From the NCBI GenBank assembly GCA_963921795.1, contig OY997643.1, forward strand, positions 14,502,043 to 14,566,042: a stretch of DNA of 64,000 nt. The letters run 5' to 3'. Positions 60,624 to 64,000 of the stretch are shown here, in pieces. How positions within the stretch are numbered: the stretch's first letter is position 1; every line of letters starts with the position of its first letter. This stretch comes from Nannobrachium achirus (Eukaryota > Chordata > Actinopteri > Myctophiformes > Myctophidae). Below the pieces are notes generated by a model. The model saw nothing but the letters and a program-made list of their open reading frames with translations, made no database searches and was not told the DNA's origin. Position numbers and translations under genes: made by a program.

Positions 60624-61105
60624 TAGTGGTGGAAAAAGTACTTCTGTACTTAAGTAAAAGTATCAATACTGCAATGTAGATGTAATCTGTTACAAGTAGG
60701 CCTGTATTCAAAACATACTTGAGTAAAAGTACAAAAGTATTGGTATCAAAATGTACTTAAAGTACCAAAAGTAAAAGTATTCATTGTGCAGAATGTCCCA
60801 TTTAAAGTTTTCAAATGTATAAAAATCTTTTGAAAATAGCAGGTCTTGCACATGTTTTTCAAAAGGTCAACATGTCTATAAGGCTTAAGTGGTTAATGTA
60901 TGTTTTGTAATAATAATCAAAATCTACAAAGTAACTAATTAAGTTTTGAAATAAATGTAGTGTACAATATAGGTACAATATTTGGATCCGAGATGCAGTG
61001 GAGTAGAAGTAGGCCTAAGCATTGGAAATTGGTATTACTCAACTAAAGAAGAAATAACACAAATGTACTTAAGTACAGTACTTAAGTAAATACACACTAC
61101 CACTG
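60624..61105. mobile_element. CAGTGGTGGAAA-family hAT element, unit 2, without nested MITE
   Basis: Duplicate of 56756-57412. The junction TACAAGTAGGCCTGTATTCA stands where unit 1 has the MITE. Confidence 0.85.
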
Positions 61106-61651
61106 GAGTGCTGCATCAATCAAAAAACATTCACACGTCTTTACAAAACCGAGTGTCAACAGTACAAATTATCAGGAATTCCAGTGGCTGGATGCATACA
61201 TTACATAATGCTCCTTGTGTGAGCTGTTAAACTTGTACTGTCATCATAGTCACAGTCAAGGAGCGAGAGTTTGTATGTTGTATGCAGTAGCCTACATTCC
61301 GTTCACAAGTCGGTCTCAGCATTTGGTTCATACTGAGAATGAACGATACTCCTCTTTCCGTTTCGTTCCCAGCCTGTCAGTCGGTCTTCGGACAGTCACT
61401 CACTCCCAGACAGTCCCCTTAGTGGACTTTAGTCACTGTGCTCCCATTCCATGCACCCTGGGTTCGCATCCCACTTTTGCCACTTTTTTTCCGCCACCGC
61501 AGACAACTTTTTTTTGTGGTGATAAAGTATTATTATTATCCATGACGGAGGCGTGCCGTCTCAGGTGACCTTGAGCCCTGTGAGGCCCCGCCGAGCGACC
61601 AGTAGCGAGTGAGTCGCCGGGCCGAGAGGTGCGGTGCAAAGGTCGCATGAG

Positions 61652-62155
61652 CCGACTCAGCGCTGCCTGTTACCGAGTTATGTGCCGTTATGGACAGAAT
61701 AGTAAATATTGACCAGGGGACTGCTTCTGCGTCTGAATGCGGCTCTAAGGTACTTCAGCCAATCACACGCTAGCAGGGTGAGGCTTGTCAAAATGCGCCT
61801 GGCATCCGCTATTATGCGTGAACCGTCTCTCTTCAACCAATCAAAAAAGACGCATTTGCAACTAAACGGCGTGAACGGTTGAACGGGTCATTTCGGGATG
61901 GTGACCCGGTTCATTTCGTTCACCATAAAGAACTGGTTCATTTGAACCATTCGTTCATGACCGACACACCACTACTGTGTGACCAAACGTTTGTAACATT
62001 TGTAAAAATGTAGTTGTGAAGGGTGTAATTTACGACAATAAAGCACAGAAATATTTATTCTTTACATCCACGTTTGCATGTGAAACTGTAGAATTAATGA
62101 AAACGTCTCGTTAATTTGGGAAAGTAATTTATTATTCCGCTATACTTCATTATGC
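61652..62155. other. No gene recognised
   Basis: A GAACCGGTTCATTT-like palindromic stretch (about 61870-61965, several GGTTCA/TGAACC in both orientations) suggests a MITE end. Confidence 0.4.
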
Positions 62156-62420
62156 TCACTGAGTGGCCTTGGGATTAGAGTGTCCGCCCTGAGATTGGGA
62201 GTTTGTGGTTCAAATATAGTAGCCGGGGGATATGTCCCTATTTAGCATAATATCACACCATTCAAATAGACTAAATCTTTATTTTAAACGCCTGCGGTCC
62301 AAATCTATTTTGCGTATTAATGGCCCGGGCTACTATCTGGAAACAAATAAAAATGGTATCCAGTGCCTCCCTGCTTTGCACTCAGCATCAAGGCTTTGAT
62401 CGGGGGTTAAGTCCATGTGA
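62156..62420 (+). mobile_element. tRNA-derived SINE, interrupted
   Basis: GGATTAGAGTGTCCGCCCTG head and TTGTGGTTCAAATATAG degraded B box. The tail CAGTGCCTCCCTGCTTTGCA and CTCAGCATCAAGGC matches the SINE at 48018-48150. An insertion separates head and tail. Confidence 0.65.
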
Positions 62421-63110
62421 CATAGCCTACTAGCGGGGGGGTGGGCAACTTTGATGATGGAGAAGGCCACTATTTTCACACTCACTCCAGAGGGCCACAT
62501 TGCATAATACTGTAAAGTACTGTATACAGGTTCCCACAATTTGTGAGATGAACTGAGATTCTGAACAAAGAACTGAAAACGGTACTGGAATGGTCACCTC
62601 ATCATAGAAACCACTTACCAGCAACATATTAGTTTTATGGCATAACAGAGTTGTACACACATTTATAGTGCATTCTCTTCCCCCTCTGATAGTGTCATCA
62701 TCTGGAGATCAACAAAGAAAAGTGTGTGCATGTGTGTGTGACCATTAACGATAAAAACTCCCATACATACTGGAAGAAATACAACAATGTGCGAACACAG
62801 CAGCAAGATTTGTGAACTATTGTGATAAAAGAAGGCTAGAGACTGCAACACCACCACCCTGGTATCAGGCATAATCGCCTATAACATTTTCGCCTTGATG
62901 GATTAGGTCTTTTCGCGTGGCTTTTTCGCCGTGGAGGAGAGTGTTTTCACCTAACCTGTGTGGCCGTTTCACTGCCGTTGAAGAGCCATTTCGCCTGCTC
63001 AATTCTGCTGTCAGACTGTCCATGTTTGCCTCACCTGTCTGCTGTCGGTGACCATTACACTATCCTATGCACTCCATAGAAATCAAAGTAATACAGATTA
63101 GAGCTATTGG
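62421..63110. other. No gene recognised
   Basis: No supported feature. A TTTTCGCC motif recurs at about 62886-62930. Confidence 0.4.
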
Positions 63111-63117
63111 AATCAGG

Positions 63118-63119
63118 TG

Positions 63120-63160
<41 letters not shown>
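63118..63160. repeat. (CT)n microsatellite
   Basis: About 21 CT units. Confidence 0.96.
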
Positions 63161-63162
<2 letters not shown>

Positions 63163-63284
63163 CGCATGTGTGTGTGAGCGAGAGCGTGGTGTGGAGGGGG
63201 TGAATCCGCGGAGTGAGTGTACCTTTTTTTCTATCTTTTCTATGCTTTTCTGTCTTGGTTTCAGTTTTAGGTTTTATTCACTAG

Positions 63285-64000
63285 TGTTTAGTGTTTAAAC
63301 CTGTGTTGGTTGCTAGGTTTGGGAAAGTAGTGTCGCCCATTAAGAAGCTGCCCTCGGGCTGTAAATCACCTGCTCTGAAACATGTCGTCTCCCACAGGAG
63401 AATGCTATACATGGTCATGACTGATAGGAACCAAGAGCTTACTATTGCTTTCAAACTGAAAGTTGATGAGTTTGATTACACAATGTATGCAACAACAGAG
63501 AACATGAAATGTTTTGGCTGTGGAGAGGACACACATTTGGTCAGGTCCTGTCCTGAGAGGGACATTACTGCAGCTGGGACTAGTGTTAGAAAAAAGGCAA
63601 GGGGGGAGAATCCATGGGGGCAGGGGGGCACTGGGCAAGCAGGTGGAGCTGGGGGAGAGGAAGGTGGGGGGGATGGAGAAAAGGTGCCTAGTGCTGCTGA
63701 ACCTGAGGCAAGTCAAGAGAGCGTTATTTGTACTCAAGAGGACAGTACTCCCACTGCTAGCCAGGCGGAGGTGGGAGGAGGTCTGGTTGTTGAGGTTGAT
63801 ATGGGAGAGGAGGAGGAGAAGTTAAAGGCAGGGAGACAGAAAAGAAAGGCAAACGTTTCAGATGGGTCACAAGCCAAAAAGGTGACAGCTGAAGAAAAGC
63901 AAAATGACACTGAATCAGAGGGGTGGGAAAATGATGTTGAAGGGTGTTATGAGCTGTCGGAAATGAAGCAATTTCTGCAGAAAACAAAAAATGAAAGATG
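63285..64000 (+). mobile_element. Tx1/L1-like LINE ORF1 fragment, running off the window
   Basis: Frame open from 63285 to the edge with no stop. It reads FGKVVSPIKKLPSGCKSPAL, KHVVSHRRMLYMVMTDRN, then a CCHC zinc knuckle CFGCGEDTHLVRSC (C-X2-C-X4-H-X4-C, about 63512-63553), then a Gly/Glu/Lys-rich tail. This is the ORF1 RNA-binding protein of fish Tx1-clade L1 elements. The conserved region before VSPIKK is missing, so the copy is 5'-truncated; whether ORF2 follows lies outside the window. Confidence 0.8.

Larger units (their letters stand above)
57958..61651. repeat. Tandem duplication, unit 2 (about 3.7 kb)
   Basis: Collinear with unit 1 up to GGTCGCATGAG at 61651, then unique sequence follows. 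It retains an about 60-base LINE segment (near 58950-58990) that unit 1 lost, and lacks the MITE present at 56835-57012 in unit 1. Confidence 0.9.

Noticed and set aside
63405..63987. Pro/Ser-rich frames on the minus strand
   Set aside because: Antisense shadows of the LINE ORF1 on the plus strand.

Overview
The window reads as teleost fish DNA, probably percomorph-like; the species cannot be named from sequence alone. The reasons are a fish-type FISNA-NACHT-LRR-B30.2 NLR exon set, very dense microsatellites, many hAT-type MITEs with 8-bp target duplications, tRNA-derived SINEs, and fragments of L2/CR1-like and Tx1/L1-like LINEs. Most open frames in the window are translations of dinucleotide repeats and are not genes.

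One host protein gene can be assembled with confidence. It lies on the minus strand, and its coding exons run from an ATG at 50633 down to a TAG at 26453. I placed it exon by exon from splice sites and reading phase: two 5' UTR exons (52213-52167, 52065-52000), a PYRIN-domain exon (50639-50363), seven short linker exons of 69-87 nt that all start and end in phase 1 (49750 down to 40008), an ASC/NLRP1-type CARD exon (39347-39107), a 41-nt linker exon (37458-37418), a large FISNA-NACHT exon (35641-33832), two LRR exons (32520-32347, 31862-31704), a 47-nt connector exon (30801-30755) and a PRY-SPRY/B30.2 exon (26982-26453). Every junction is in phase. The predicted protein is about 1266 aa with the order PYD - Ser/Thr/Pro-rich linker - CARD - FISNA/NACHT - LRR - B30.2. 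In effect this is an ASC-like PYD-CARD adaptor joined to a complete NLR sensor. If the donor after the CARD is not used, an in-frame TAA overlapping that donor would give a short ASC-like PYD-linker-CARD product.

The linker exons lie in a tandemly duplicated intron-exon unit of about 1.9 kb (roughly 40.8-50.0 kb). One copy carries a roughly 3.7-kb insertion (45.38-49.1 kb) whose empty site is visible in the neighbouring copy.

The 0-26 kb part holds no convincing host gene. It contains microsatellites, foldback elements, hAT MITEs, a LINE fragment, a decayed cluster of tRNA-like sequences (21.4-22.95 kb) in which two hAT MITEs sit in D-arm-like positions, and a cluster of six perfect CArG boxes (16.3-16.75 kb). 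The 53-64 kb part holds SINEs, a 3.7-kb tandem duplication carrying LINE 3' ends (54.2-61.65 kb), and a LINE ORF1 that runs off the right edge.

A short palindrome (AAAATAGCAGATCTACAAGC plus its inverse) recurs about 20 times across the window, including in introns of the NLR gene and inside at least two hAT families. Its inner arms differ between copies but match within each copy.
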